A DNA stretch of 64,000 bases. Source: Streptomyces capitiformicae. GTDB taxonomy: Bacteria; Actinomycetota; Actinomycetes; Streptomycetales; Streptomycetaceae. Below, one piece after another: positions 1 to 8,799 of the stretch. A program made the position numbers and the translations under genes. Below the pieces are notes generated by a model that worked only from the letters and a program-made list of their open reading frames with translations, was not told the origin of the DNA and did no database searches. The stretch lies in NCBI RefSeq assembly GCF_002214185.1, contig NZ_CP022161.1, positions 8,439,486 to 8,503,485 on the forward strand, written 5' to 3'. Each line of letters starts with the position of its first letter. Positions within the stretch are counted from its first letter, which is position 1.

Positions 1-876
1 GCCCGGGTCGGCCAGCCGGAGTTGTTCGGGGCGCAGCACCACCGTGCCCGTGCGCGGTCTGTCCGGTGGTTCGGCCAGCGCCACGGTGCCCAGTGGTGTG
101 GTGGCGGTGGAGCCGCTGTTCCCGACCGTTCCGGAGAGGAGTACGGCATCGCCGACGAAACCGGCGACCCAGGGGTCGGCGGGGCGCAGGTAGAGGTTCT
201 GTGGGGTGTCGCATTGGGCGATGCGGCCCTGTCGTACGACGGCGACGAGGTCGGCGGTGGACAGTGCCTCCTGCTGGTCGTGGGTGACCAGGAGTGCCGT
301 GGCTCCGGTGGTCCGCAGGGCAGCCCGTACGTCCGCGCGTACCCCGGCGCGCAGCGCGCTGTCGAGGGCGTTGAACGGCTCGTCGAGCAGGACGAGCGCG
401 GGGCGCGGAGCGAGTGCTCTGGCCAGGGCGATGCGTTGCTGCTGTCCTCCGGAGAGCTCGTGCGGCATCCGGTCGCCGTACCCGGCGAGTCCCACCAGAT
501 CGAGCATCTCCTCGGTCCTGCTGCGTCGCTCGGCCCGGTCGAGGCCGGTGAGGCCGAAGGCCACATTGCGGGTCACGCTCAGATGCGGGAAGAGCGCGCC
601 CTCCTGCGGGACGATCCCGATGCGGCGCCGCTCCGGCGGCAGATGTACGCCGGGGCCGGTCAGGGTGCGTCCGTCGACGCTGACCGTGCCCATGTCCGCC
701 TGCAGGAACCCGGCGATGATGCGCAGCAGGGTGGTCTTGCCGCAGCCGGAGGGTCCGAGCACGGCAACCAGCGCGCCGCCCGGCACCGTGAGGTCCAGCC
801 CTTGGAGGACGGGGGCTTCAGGGCCGTAGGACTTGGTCAGTCGCTCGATGCGCAGCTCGTTGTGACGGTCGTTCAT
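1..876 (-). CDS. Iron(III) ABC transporter ATP-binding protein (3' end cut by window edge)
   Basis: Cytoplasmic ATPase that would power a ferric-iron (FbpABC/AfuABC-type) importer. Read on the minus strand from ATG at 876, it shows Walker A (GPSGCGKTT) about 45 codons in, the ABC signature LSGGQQQR, Walker B (LVLLDEP) and the H-loop VTHDQ, so the nucleotide-binding domain is complete. The C-terminal regulatory (TOBE-like) part, of which ATTPLGTVALAE is visible, runs off the left edge without a stop. The start overlaps the permease stop in an ATGA junction, so the two are translationally coupled. It is third in a substrate-binding protein, permease, ATPase operon. The family is clear. Iron as substrate is inferred from the binding protein and the upstream iron box. 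Confidence 0.93.
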   Translation of the reverse strand, partial: MNDRHNELRIERLTKSYGPEAPVLQGLDLTVPGGALVAVLGPSGCGKTTLLRIIAGFLQADMGTVSVDGRTLTGPGVHLPPERRRIGIVPQEGALFPHLSVTRNVAFGLTGLDRAERRSRTEEMLDLVGLAGYGDRMPHELSGGQQQRIALARALAPRPALVLLDEPFNALDSALRAGVRADVRAALRTTGATALLVTHDQQEALSTADLVAVVRQGRIAQCDTPQNLYLRPADPWVAGFVGDAVLLSGTVGNSGSTATTPLGTVALAEPPDRPRTGTVVLRPEQLRLADPG

Positions 877-2474
877 GTGCGGTGCCTGCCCAGGAGGTAG
901 GAGGGGACGGCGGCGAGCAGGATGAGGGTGGCGGCGTAGGGAGCGGCGGCCGCGAAGGATCCGGCTCCGGTCTCGGTCCACAGCCGGGTGGCCAGGGTGT
1001 CCATGCCGGTGGGGCGCAGCAGCAGCGTCGCGGGCAGTTCCTTCATGCAGACCACGAAGGTGAGCGCGGCACCGGCGGCCACACCCGGTGCTGCCAGTGG
1101 CACGGTGACCTCGCGCAGGACCCGCAGTGGCGACCTGCCCAGCGAGCGGGCCACGTCCTCCAGTACGGGTGGCGCCTGCAGCACGGCGGCCCGGGTGGCG
1201 GCGACGGCGACCGGCAGGAAGAGCACGGCGTACGCGCAGACCAGCAGCGGGAGTTGCTGGTAGAGCGGATAGGCGTAGCGCACCGCGAAGAAGACCAGCG
1301 AGAGGGCGACCGTGATGCCGGGCAGCGCGTGCCCCGCGTACGCCGCCTGTTCCAGCAGCTGCGCGCGCCTGCCCCGGTGCCGGGCGGCGATCACGCCGAC
1401 CGGCAGGGCGAGGGCCGTGGTGAGGGCGGCGCCCGCGGCGGCGACCCCGAGGGTGGCCCAGGCGGTGTCCGCGAGGCCGGCCAGGTCCCAGGTGGCCGAG
1501 GTCCCCGCGGCCAGCCAGTAGCCGAGGGTGCCGAGCGGGAAGGCGAGTGCGACGGCCACCACCGCTCCGCACCAGAGCAGGGCGATGGGCTGCCGGCGCC
1601 CGAGGGGGAGTTGAACAGCCGGGCGGGCGGTGCCCGTTCCGGCCCTGGCGTGCCCGGCCCGGCCGCGGGTGCGGGCCTCGGCGGCGACCAGCGTCACCGT
1701 CATCACCACCAGCACGACGCTGAGCGCGGCGGCCGGGGTGCGGTCGAAGGATGCGCGGTAGGAGGTGTGGATGGCCCGGGTGAAGGTGTCGTACCGCATC
1801 AGCGACACGGCGCCGAAGTCGGAGAGCACGTACAGCGCGACGAGCAGTGCCCCGCCGGCGGCGGCCGGGCGCAGCTGCGGCAGCGTGACGCGGAGGAAGG
1901 TGCGCAGCGGCCCGTGACCGAGGGAGCGTGCGGCCTCCTCCTGTGCCGGGTCGATCCCGCGCAGCGCGGCCGCGACGGGCAGATGGACGTAAGGGAAGCT
2001 CACCAGGGTCAGCGCGAGGGCGGCCCCGCCGAAGCCGGCGGCCTGAGGCACGGCGGCCAGCCAGGCGAAGGCGGCGACGTAGCTGGGCACGGCGAGCGGC
2101 AGGGTGGCCAGCACCGACCAGGCGCGTGCCCCGGGCAGATCGGTGCGTACGGTCAGCCAGGCCAGGGAGATGCCGAGCACCAGGCAGGCCGCCACGACGA
2201 CCGCCGTCAAGCCGAGGCTGCGGCCCAGGAGTTGGAGCGTGCGTTCGTCGGCGACGACGTCCCAGGCGTAGCCCGGCCCGCGTTCGAGGGCGCGGACGGC
2301 GAGATAGCCGAGCGGCAGCAGGGCGAACAGGGCGGCGATGCAGGCAGGGACGAGCAGGACCAGCGGGGGTCTGCGGCCGGAGCCGGCCGGGGCCCCGCGA
2401 GCCGTACGCAGGCGTCGGCGCCCGGCCGGAGCGGGTGCTCCGGCCGGGCGTGCCGCGGAGGAAGTTGTGGTCAC
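873..2474 (-). CDS. Iron(III) ABC transporter permease, fused two-domain type
   Basis: Inner-membrane channel of the importer, about 533 residues. It is a tandem duplication of the binding-protein-dependent permease fold, as in FbpB, with roughly 12 membrane segments. Each half carries an EAA loop that docks the ATPase: EEAARSLGHGPLRTFLRVTL in the first half and EDVARSLGRSPLRVLREVTV in the second. I chose the GTG at 2474 because an earlier in-frame start would run deep into the preceding binding-protein gene; 34 bases then separate the genes. The N-terminus before the first helix is proline/arginine-rich and poorly constrained, so the start is uncertain. The stop overlaps the ATPase ATG. Confidence 0.9.
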   Translation of the reverse strand: MTTTSSAARPAGAPAPAGRRRLRTARGAPAGSGRRPPLVLLVPACIAALFALLPLGYLAVRALERGPGYAWDVVADERTLQLLGRSLGLTAVVVAACLVLGISLAWLTVRTDLPGARAWSVLATLPLAVPSYVAAFAWLAAVPQAAGFGGAALALTLVSFPYVHLPVAAALRGIDPAQEEAARSLGHGPLRTFLRVTLPQLRPAAAGGALLVALYVLSDFGAVSLMRYDTFTRAIHTSYRASFDRTPAAALSVVLVVMTVTLVAAEARTRGRAGHARAGTGTARPAVQLPLGRRQPIALLWCGAVVAVALAFPLGTLGYWLAAGTSATWDLAGLADTAWATLGVAAAGAALTTALALPVGVIAARHRGRRAQLLEQAAYAGHALPGITVALSLVFFAVRYAYPLYQQLPLLVCAYAVLFLPVAVAATRAAVLQAPPVLEDVARSLGRSPLRVLREVTVPLAAPGVAAGAALTFVVCMKELPATLLLRPTGMDTLATRLWTETGAGSFAAAAPYAATLILLAAVPSYLLGRHRT

Positions 2475-2508
2475 GTGATGCTCACGGTTTCCGTCGGGCT
2501 CAAGCCGC

Positions 2509-3555
2509 TCAGACCAGTCCGACGTCCTGCAGCATGGCCAGAGTCTCCTGTAGGGATTCCAGCTTGCCGAGGTCGATGTCGGGGGACTGAAGGGAGTCGA
2601 ACGGCGGCAGCCCCTCAACGGTGCTGGTCACGCCCGCGGCCAGCGGGTACTCCTTCGTCTTGTCCGCGAAGTACGTCTGCGCCTCCTTCGACAACAGGTA
2701 GTCGACGGCCTTCTGCGCGGTCTGGGTCTGGCCGCTGTCCTTCAGGATGCCCACGCCGGCCACGTTGATCAGCGCGCCGGGGTCCTTGCCGGGCAGGAAG
2801 TGCAGCTTGGCGCCCACCTTGTCCTCGCCCTTCTCGGCCACCCGCTCGTACCAGTAGTAGTGGTTGACCAGACCGAGGGAGACCTCGCCGGCCTCGACGG
2901 CGTCCAGGGTCGCGAGGTTGTGGGCGTAGGTCTTGGCGCCGTTGGCCTTCAGGTCCTCAAGCCACTTGCGGGTGGCTTCGTCGCCCTCCAGGACGCGCAT
3001 GCCGGTGACGAACGCCTGGAAGGAGGCGTTGGTGGGCGCGAAGCCGACCTTGTCCTTCCACTCGGGCTTCACCACGTCGTGGACGCTGTCCGGGACGTCG
3101 TCCTCGGTGACCTTGTCCGGGTTGTACGCGATGACTCGCACGCGCCCCGACAGGCCCACCCAGTCGCCGGCGCCGCCCCGGTAGGCCGAGTCGACCTCGT
3201 CGAGGCTGGACTGCGGCAGCTTGGCCAGCATGCCCTCCTTGGAGAGGGCACCGAGCGCGCCCGCGTCCTGTGAGAGGAACAGCCCGGCCTTGGTGCCGTC
3301 GCCCTCCTCCAGTATCTGCGCGGCCAGTTCGGCGCTGTCGCCGTAGCGCACCTGGACCTCGGCGCCGACGGCCTTCTCCAGCTTGTCGAGGATCGGCTTG
3401 ACCAACTTCTCGTTGCGGCCGGAGTAGATGACGAGGCCGGTGTCGCCGCCCTCCGAGCCGCTCTTGTCGTCGTCGGAGCCGCAGGCGGCAAGGGCGGGGA
3501 GCAGCAGACCGGCCGCGAGGAGCGCGGTGACCCGGCCAGCCAGGGGGCGTCGCAT
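2509..3555 (-). CDS. Iron(III) ABC transporter substrate-binding lipoprotein
   Basis: Extracellular lipid-anchored receptor that binds ferric iron and hands it to the permease; 348 residues. ATG at 3555 follows a good AGGAAGG Shine-Dalgarno. The N-terminus is a lipoprotein signal (MRRPLAGRVTALLAAGLLLP) ending in the lipobox LAAC. The mature protein begins with the FbpA/AfuA-like stretch LVIYSGRNEKLV. The adjacent tyrosines in VNHYYWYERV correspond to the pair that binds Fe3+ in FbpA. It is the first gene of the operon. An iron box lies about 100 bases upstream, so iron-dependent repression by a DmdR/IdeR-type regulator is expected. Confidence 0.93.
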   Translation of the reverse strand: MRRPLAGRVTALLAAGLLLPALAACGSDDDKSGSEGGDTGLVIYSGRNEKLVKPILDKLEKAVGAEVQVRYGDSAELAAQILEEGDGTKAGLFLSQDAGALGALSKEGMLAKLPQSSLDEVDSAYRGGAGDWVGLSGRVRVIAYNPDKVTEDDVPDSVHDVVKPEWKDKVGFAPTNASFQAFVTGMRVLEGDEATRKWLEDLKANGAKTYAHNLATLDAVEAGEVSLGLVNHYYWYERVAEKGEDKVGAKLHFLPGKDPGALINVAGVGILKDSGQTQTAQKAVDYLLSKEAQTYFADKTKEYPLAAGVTSTVEGLPPFDSLQSPDIDLGKLESLQETLAMLQDVGLV

Positions 3556-3656
3556 GTGGTGTGCCTTCCTGCGTGGCTCGCCGTGACGCCGCAGTTCGTC
3601 GTCGGTCAGCGAGCGGCGAAGTGATGCTTTCAAGCCAGCTGTGAACATGCTATGAA

Positions 3657-3675
3657 TAAGGTAAAGCTTGCCTAA
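3657..3675. promoter_or_regulatory. Iron box (DmdR/IdeR-type operator) between divergent genes
   Basis: The 19 bases read TAAGGTAAAGCTTGCCTAA. The outer arms TTAGG / CC(T)TA and the overall length match the actinobacterial IdeR/DmdR consensus, an imperfect palindrome of the form TTAGG...CCTAA. It lies about 100 bases upstream of the iron-binding lipoprotein (minus strand) and about 20 bases upstream of the adenylation-acyltransferase gene (plus strand), so one site could repress both. The match is seen in the sequence; binding and the effector metal are inferred. Confidence 0.75.
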
Positions 3676-3695
3676 CCGTCAAGGGATCTGTGCTG

Positions 3696-6443
3696 ATGCG
3701 GACGCTGCCGCAGAAAGGTCGCGCGCGCGTGATAGACCCCGTCAGACCTCTCTCGGCCCCTTTCACCCTCCCCACGTCACGCACGACCTCGGTTCCCTTT
3801 CCGCGACGGCCCGTACGGCCGCGTGGTGTTCCGTTCGCACGGGACCTCGCGTCGTACGGTGACCGCACCGCGCTCATCACGCCTTCCGGCGAGCTCAGTT
3901 ACCTGGCGCTCGCCGAGCGGGTCGCCGCCGCCGCCGAACGCCTCGGCCCCGCACGCCGCCTGGTCCTGCTGGCCGGGGCGAACCGGGCCGACGCCCTGGT
4001 CGTCCACCTCGCAGCCCTGTTCGCCGGCCACCCCGTCCTGCTCGTACCCGGCGACAGCGTCGGCACCATCGACGCCCTGACCGCCGCGTACGACCCGGAT
4101 GTGGTCGCACGGCCGGACGGCCACGGCACCTGGGTGCTCGACGAACGGCGGCGCGAGAGCGCCCACACCCTCCACCCGGATCTCGCGCTGCTGCTCAGCA
4201 CCTCCGGTTCCACCGGCTCCCCGAAACTGATCCGGCTCTCGCACGAGAACCTCCAGGCCAACGCCGAGTCCATCGCCGCCTACCTGGACATCCGCGACAC
4301 CGACCGGGCCGCCACGACGCTGCCCATGCACTACTGCTACGGCCTGTCCGTCATCCACAGCCATCTGCTGCGCGGCGCCGGGCTGCTCCTCACCGAACGG
4401 TCAGTGGCCGACGCCGACTTCTGGGAGGAGTTCCGCGCCGCCCGCGGCACCTCGCTCGCCGGAGTGCCGTACACCTTCGACCTCCTCGACCGGATCGGCT
4501 TCGACCGGATGCGGCTGCCCCACCTGCGCTACGTCACCCAGGCCGGAGGCCGCCTGGCGCCCGAACGCGTCGCTCACTACGCCGAGTTGGGCCGCCGCGC
4601 GGGATGGGAGCTGTTCGTGATGTACGGGCAGACCGAGGCGACCGCCCGCATGGCGTATCTGCCCCCGGCGTTCGCGGCCGAGCGCCCGCAGGCCGTCGGA
4701 GTGCCGATCCCCGGCGGCTCCTTCCGGCTGAAGCCGGTGGACGGCATCGACGATCCGGACGCGGGCGAACTGGTCTACTCGGGCCCGAACGTCATGCTCG
4801 GGTACGCCGAGAGCCCGTCGGACCTCGCCCGGGGCCGGACGGTCGAGGAGTTGCACACCGGGGACATCGCCCGGCATGCTCCGGACGGGCTGTACGAGAT
4901 CGTGGGGCGCCGCAGCCGGTTCACCAAGATCGTGGGCCTGCGGATAGACCCGCAGCGCGTCGAAGCGATCCTGGAAGGCCATGGCATACGTGCCCTGTGC
5001 GCGGGTGAGGACGACGCGCTGGCCGTGCTCGCGGCCCGCACCGCGGGTGTCGACGCGACACGCGTCCGGCGCCTGGTGGCGGACGGCTGCGGTCTGCCGC
5101 CGCGGGCGATACGGGTGCGGGTGGTCTCCGAGCTTCCCCGGCTCGCCTCGGGCAAGCCCGACTACCAGGCCGTACGCCGGCTGGTGCGCGAGGTGGAAGC
5201 GCCGCCGGCCGAGTCCGGCACCACCGCCGACGACCTGTGCGCGCTCTACGCGGAGATCCTCGACCGGAGCGACGTCACCGAGGACAGCAGCTTCGTGAGC
5301 CTGGGTGGCGACTCGCTGTCCTACGTCGAGATGTCACTGCGGCTGGAGCGGGCACTGGGCCGGCTGCCCGCCGACTGGCACACCACATCGATCCGGGAGC
5401 TGCGCCGGCACCGTGCCGCGCCGCTCCCGGCCGGGAGTACGCCCTCGCGGCGCGGGGTCCTGCGGCCTCTGGAGACCGGCATCGCCCTGCGGGCGATCGG
5501 GATCGTCCTGATCGTGGGCTCGCACATTCCCGTCTTCACCGTCCAGGGCGGCGCCCATGTACTGCTCGGCGTGGCCGGCTTCAACTTCGCCCGCTTCCAA
5601 CTCTCCGCGCACGAGCGCCGGGAGCGCCTGCGGCGGATGTGCCGCAGCATCGCGCGCATCGCCGTACCGAGCATGCTGTGGATCACCTTCGCGCTGCTGC
5701 TGACCCGTGAGTACGACCTCGCCAACATCGTGCTGGCCAACAGCCTCTTCGAACAGGACAACTCCGGCCCGGAGTGGCGCTACTGGTTCGTCGAGGCGCT
5801 GGTCTACTTCCTGACCGGGCTGGCGATGCTCCTGGCGGTCCCCCTGCTGGACCGCGCGGAGCGGCGCAGCCCCTTCGGCTTCGCCCTGGCGCTGGTGGGC
5901 CTCGGCCTGGTCGGGCGCTACGACCCCTGGAGCCTCGCGCACATCCGCTACCACCTCAGCCCGACCGTCGTGTTCTTCCTGTTCGCGGTGGGCTGGGCAG
6001 CGGCGCGGGCACGCACAGCGGGACAGCGGCTGCTCCTGACCGCCGTTCTGCTGGTCAGCGTTCCGGGGCTGTTCCCCGGGGGACAGCCCCTGCGCACCAC
6101 AATCGTCATTGGCGGCCTGCTCCTGCTGCTGTGGGTCCCGTCCCTGCCCAGCGTGGACCCGCTCAACCGGCTCGCGAGTGTTCTGGCGGGCAGCTCGCTG
6201 TACATCTATCTGACGCACTTCCAGGTCTACCCGTATGTACGCGACCACTCGCCGGTGCTGGCCCTGCTGGTCTGCCTGGTGTTCGGTGTGGCGTACGGGT
6301 CGGTGGCCACGCGTCTGACGCGCCGGCTCTTCCCTTCGCCCGGAACCTCGGCGAACGCCTCCGGCCAGGCGGAGCTGGACGGACGGAGGGGGAGAGCGTA
6401 TTGCGGTTCCGTGCGGGCGTCCGGACGCTCCCGGGAGGGCTGA
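3696..6443 (+). CDS. Adenylation-carrier-acyltransferase fusion protein (Dlt-like self-loading membrane acyltransferase)
   Basis: 915 residues, three modules. Residues about 45-490 are an ANL adenylation domain: phosphate loop STSGSTGSPK near 168, YGQTEATARM near 311, HTGDIA near 390, GRRSRFTKIVG hinge near 405, and the catalytic lysine in RLASGKPDY near 487. Residues 510-570 are a phosphopantetheine carrier (FVSLGGDSLSYVEM, serine near 540). From about 590 to 880 is an acyltransferase-3-like membrane domain with some ten hydrophobic segments (GIVLIVGSHIPVF; GSSLYIYLTHFQ). It would activate an acid, load it on its own carrier arm and transfer it at the membrane, combining the jobs of DltA, DltC and DltB. 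Substrate and acceptor are unknown. The iron box immediately upstream suggests a siderophore or iron-stress role. ATG 3696 is preferred over GTG 3690 because of its spacing from AAGGGA. Confidence 0.85.
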   Translation: MRTLPQKGRARVIDPVRPLSAPFTLPTSRTTSVPFPRRPVRPRGVPFARDLASYGDRTALITPSGELSYLALAERVAAAAERLGPARRLVLLAGANRADALVVHLAALFAGHPVLLVPGDSVGTIDALTAAYDPDVVARPDGHGTWVLDERRRESAHTLHPDLALLLSTSGSTGSPKLIRLSHENLQANAESIAAYLDIRDTDRAATTLPMHYCYGLSVIHSHLLRGAGLLLTERSVADADFWEEFRAARGTSLAGVPYTFDLLDRIGFDRMRLPHLRYVTQAGGRLAPERVAHYAELGRRAGWELFVMYGQTEATARMAYLPPAFAAERPQAVGVPIPGGSFRLKPVDGIDDPDAGELVYSGPNVMLGYAESPSDLARGRTVEELHTGDIARHAPDGLYEIVGRRSRFTKIVGLRIDPQRVEAILEGHGIRALCAGEDDALAVLAARTAGVDATRVRRLVADGCGLPPRAIRVRVVSELPRLASGKPDYQAVRRLVREVEAPPAESGTTADDLCALYAEILDRSDVTEDSSFVSLGGDSLSYVEMSLRLERALGRLPADWHTTSIRELRRHRAAPLPAGSTPSRRGVLRPLETGIALRAIGIVLIVGSHIPVFTVQGGAHVLLGVAGFNFARFQLSAHERRERLRRMCRSIARIAVPSMLWITFALLLTREYDLANIVLANSLFEQDNSGPEWRYWFVEALVYFLTGLAMLLAVPLLDRAERRSPFGFALALVGLGLVGRYDPWSLAHIRYHLSPTVVFFLFAVGWAAARARTAGQRLLLTAVLLVSVPGLFPGGQPLRTTIVIGGLLLLLWVPSLPSVDPLNRLASVLAGSSLYIYLTHFQVYPYVRDHSPVLALLVCLVFGVAYGSVATRLTRRLFPSPGTSANASGQAELDGRRGRAYCGSVRASGRSREG

Positions 6444-6626
6444 GCGGCCCCGTCCGCGATGTGAACCGCCCAGTCCAGAATCTGCACCGCCGCCCCCGCG
6501 ACCTCCAGCCCCCGGCAGCGGGCATGGTGCCTGAGGGGGATGCCGTCCAGGTCGAGGTGGCCGCCGAAGGCGGGATGGGCGGCCAGGGGGCGTGAGCCCT
6601 TGTGAGCCGTTGTGAGCCCTTCCCCA

Positions 6627-6653
6627 GTTTTCCTATCGAATTACTAGGAAAAC
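6627..6653. promoter_or_regulatory. Perfect 9-bp inverted repeat, candidate sulfur-regulon operator 1
   Basis: GTTTTCCTA and TAGGAAAAC form a perfect 9-bp inverted repeat around a 9-base spacer. It lies 38 bases upstream of a cysteine-containing leader peptide. The right half-site and the CCTA-N9-TAGG core recur upstream of the second leader peptide (8800-8821). A shared dimeric regulator is the simplest reading; its identity is not evident. Confidence 0.55.
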
Positions 6654-6691
6654 CTTGACGGCGTCCCGCGCGGATGCGCAGGATGATGCAC

Positions 6692-6775
6692 ATGTCCCGT
6701 ACGCAGCAACGACTCGTTCGTCGTCGGCATGTCGACTTTGGTCACGTCGTCAGCGCCGCCTGCTGTCGCGCGTAA
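6692..6775 (+). CDS. Cysteine-containing leader peptide 1 (27 aa)
   Basis: A 27-residue peptide, MSRTQQRLVRRR then HVDFGHVVSAACCRA, ends in two adjacent cysteines three codons before the stop. The RRHVDFG-x3-SA-x-C pattern is that of the short actinobacterial leader peptides found before sulfur-assimilation genes. Polycysteine short ORFs act as cysteine-responsive attenuators in mycobacteria. ATG 6692 sits 8 bases after AGGA; ATGs at 6683 and 6686 are in the same frame. The next gene begins 108 bases downstream. The inferred role is that ribosome stalling at the Cys codons when cysteine is scarce alters expression of the winged-helix/oxidoreductase unit. Confidence 0.75.
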   Translation: MSRTQQRLVRRRHVDFGHVVSAACCRA

Positions 6776-6883
6776 GGCACGCGGCTCACAGCGCCCGTGC
6801 CGCTCCGCTCCTTCTTTCCCCGGCGATCAGACGCCTTCACCACCGCGCCTGACGGCCCGACACACACCTGAGGGACAACCGCC

Positions 6884-7453
6884 ATGACCACGGCACTTCC
6901 GGCCCAGGCCACTCCACACGATCCGCCCCTGTCCGACACGCGCCATCTCCGCCTGGTGGGCGACACCGCTCAGAGCGGTGCCGATGGACACACTTCCGCG
7001 CCGCTCGTCGGTTATCTCCTGCTCGTCCCCGAGGGCACCGATCCCGCCGAGCTCTTCGTCAAGGACAGGCCCCGGCCCGAGATCCGACCGGTCGTCTCCA
7101 CGGACTCGGCCCCTGTCCGGCAGAGGGGAGACGACGTCGTCCGCATCGATCCCGCGCGCCATGTCGCCGAGGTGGACGGACGCGAACTCGACCTCACCTA
7201 CCTGGAGTTCGAGCTGCTGGCGCATCTCGTTCTGCATCCCCACCAGGTGCATGCGCGCGATCGGCTGGTGACCGCCGTCTGGGGCTACGACCACATCGGC
7301 GACGGCCGCACCGTGGATGTCCACATCGCCCGCCTGCGCCGCAAGCTGGGCGAGGCCCACCGGCACCGGATCGTCACCGTACGACGCGTGGGCTACAAGT
7401 ACGTGCCCGATCAGCGGGAAAGCCCCAACACCGCACCCTGCCACCGACCTTGA
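6884..7453 (+). CDS. OmpR/PhoB-type winged-helix DNA-binding protein without a receiver domain
   Basis: 189 residues. The C-terminal half (about residues 90-180) is a clear OmpR-family winged helix: LDLTYLEFELLAHLVLHPHQ, RDRLVTAVWG, a recognition helix RTVDVHIARLRRKLG, then the wing VTVRRVGYKYVP. The first 80 residues are a short non-receiver region (PLVGYLLLVPEGTDPAEL) with no phospho-acceptor aspartate, so it cannot be an ordinary response regulator. It lies 13 bases upstream of the SfnB-like oxidoreductase and behind a cysteine leader peptide. It is therefore a good candidate for the transcription factor of this sulfur unit, perhaps reading the TAGGAAAAC palindromes. The target is inferred. 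Confidence 0.85.
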   Translation: MTTALPAQATPHDPPLSDTRHLRLVGDTAQSGADGHTSAPLVGYLLLVPEGTDPAELFVKDRPRPEIRPVVSTDSAPVRQRGDDVVRIDPARHVAEVDGRELDLTYLEFELLAHLVLHPHQVHARDRLVTAVWGYDHIGDGRTVDVHIARLRRKLGEAHRHRIVTVRRVGYKYVPDQRESPNTAPCHRP

Positions 7454-7466
7454 GGAGACCACCGCC

Positions 7467-8696
7467 ATGGGCGTTGCCACCGCTCCGGCCGGCCCCGACG
7501 CGGAATACGACCGGACCGGGCCCGGCCGGGAGCACTGGCTGCGGGTGGCCCGTGAGATGGCGGACGACCTGGCCACGGACGCGGTGGCGCGGGAGCAGGC
7601 GGGCAAGGCCCCGTTCGACGAGGTGTCCCGGCTGCGCGAGGCGGGGCTCCTGACGCTCCTGGTACCGGCCGCGTCCGAAGGAGGCGGCGCGGCCTGGCCC
7701 ACGGCCTACGCCGTTGTCCGGGAGATCGGCGCGGCCGACGGCGCGATCGGTCAACTGCTCGGCTGTCACTACTTCCTGTCGTGGAGCGCCCGCTTTTTCA
7801 CGGAGCCCTCTCTCGCCGCCGAGGCCGAGCGGCGGTCGGCGGCGGGGCAGTGGTTGTGGGGTGGTGGATTAGCCCGTCAGGAACCGTCTCCGACGGTGGC
7901 CAGGACAGCCGCCGGCCTGGTGCTCGACGGCCGGCAGAGCTACACCACCGGGGTCCTGGTCGCCGACCGCCTCGCCGTGCGGGCCGTCCGGGCCGACACC
8001 GGCGAACCACTCGCCGTCATCGTCGACCCCACCCATCACGGCGTGCGGATCGACGACGACGCCGACACCTTCGGCCAGCGGCTCGCGGCCGGCGGAAGCG
8101 TGGAGTTCGACGCCGTGCCGGTGGCCTCCGACGACGTACTCGGCTCCCTGTCCGCGGACGAGGACGCCCTGTCCCCCTTGGCCGCCCTGGCATCTCCGGT
8201 CGGACGTCTCGTCTCCGTCCAACTCCTTCTCAGCATGGCCGAGGGAGTGCTCGCCGAAGCCCGTGAGTACAGCAGGACGGGCCACACACCCTGGCCCCCC
8301 GCCCGGCCGGTCGGCACTCCCCACGACTCGCAGGCGCTGACCGCCTACGGAGAACTCACCGTCCTCACCCGCTCCGCGTCCGCACTCACCGATCAGGCGC
8401 TGGAAGCCGTGCAGGGCGGGCTGACACGCGGCGACGACCTCACCTACGACGAGTACGCGGACATCTCCGTCCTGGCGGCCATGGCCGAAGCCGCCGCGTC
8501 CAGGGCCGCGCAGGAGTCCACCACCCGCGCCCTCGACATCATCGGCACCCGCTCCACCTCCTCGCGGCTGGGCTTCGACCGCTTCTGGCGCAACGCCCGG
8601 ACCCACACCTTGTACGAGCCCGTCGCCCACCGACTCCGCGATGTCGGGGACTACTTCCTCAACGGAGCCCACCCTCCGTTCACCCTGCCCGCCTGA
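7467..8696 (+). CDS. Acyl-CoA-dehydrogenase-fold oxidoreductase, SfnB/DszC-like, sulfur acquisition
   Basis: 409 residues with the acyl-CoA dehydrogenase fold: an N-terminal helical domain (DEVSRLREAGLLTLLVP; VVREIGAADGAIGQLLGCHY), a central beta domain (GLVLDGRQSYTTGVLVADRL) and a C-terminal four-helix bundle (RALDIIGTRSTSSRLGFDRF). This subfamily includes SfnB and the DszC flavin-dependent monooxygenases that release sulfur from organic sulfur compounds. The sulfur assignment rests on that resemblance and on context: a cysteine leader peptide upstream and a sulfonate importer downstream. ATG 7467 follows GAGGAG closely. It is probably cotranscribed with the winged-helix gene. The exact substrate cannot be read from sequence. 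Confidence 0.85.
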   Translation: MGVATAPAGPDAEYDRTGPGREHWLRVAREMADDLATDAVAREQAGKAPFDEVSRLREAGLLTLLVPAASEGGGAAWPTAYAVVREIGAADGAIGQLLGCHYFLSWSARFFTEPSLAAEAERRSAAGQWLWGGGLARQEPSPTVARTAAGLVLDGRQSYTTGVLVADRLAVRAVRADTGEPLAVIVDPTHHGVRIDDDADTFGQRLAAGGSVEFDAVPVASDDVLGSLSADEDALSPLAALASPVGRLVSVQLLLSMAEGVLAEAREYSRTGHTPWPPARPVGTPHDSQALTAYGELTVLTRSASALTDQALEAVQGGLTRGDDLTYDEYADISVLAAMAEAAASRAAQESTTRALDIIGTRSTSSRLGFDRFWRNARTHTLYEPVAHRLRDVGDYFLNGAHPPFTLPA

Positions 8697-8799
8697 GCCG
8701 TGACACACCAGGGCACTCACCTCTGATCCCAAGAAGCGAGATGACGCCATCCATCATGTGAACACCCTCTTGGGGTGGGCGCCGCCTTCTGCCACTATC

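Noticed and set aside
6444..6615. Minus-strand protein-like stretch HLDLDGIPLRHHARCRGLEV followed by ILDWAVHIADGAA
   Set aside because: It looks coding-like over about 50 codons but has no recognisable family and then overlaps the end of the acyltransferase gene antisense. Possibly a gene remnant; too weak to list.
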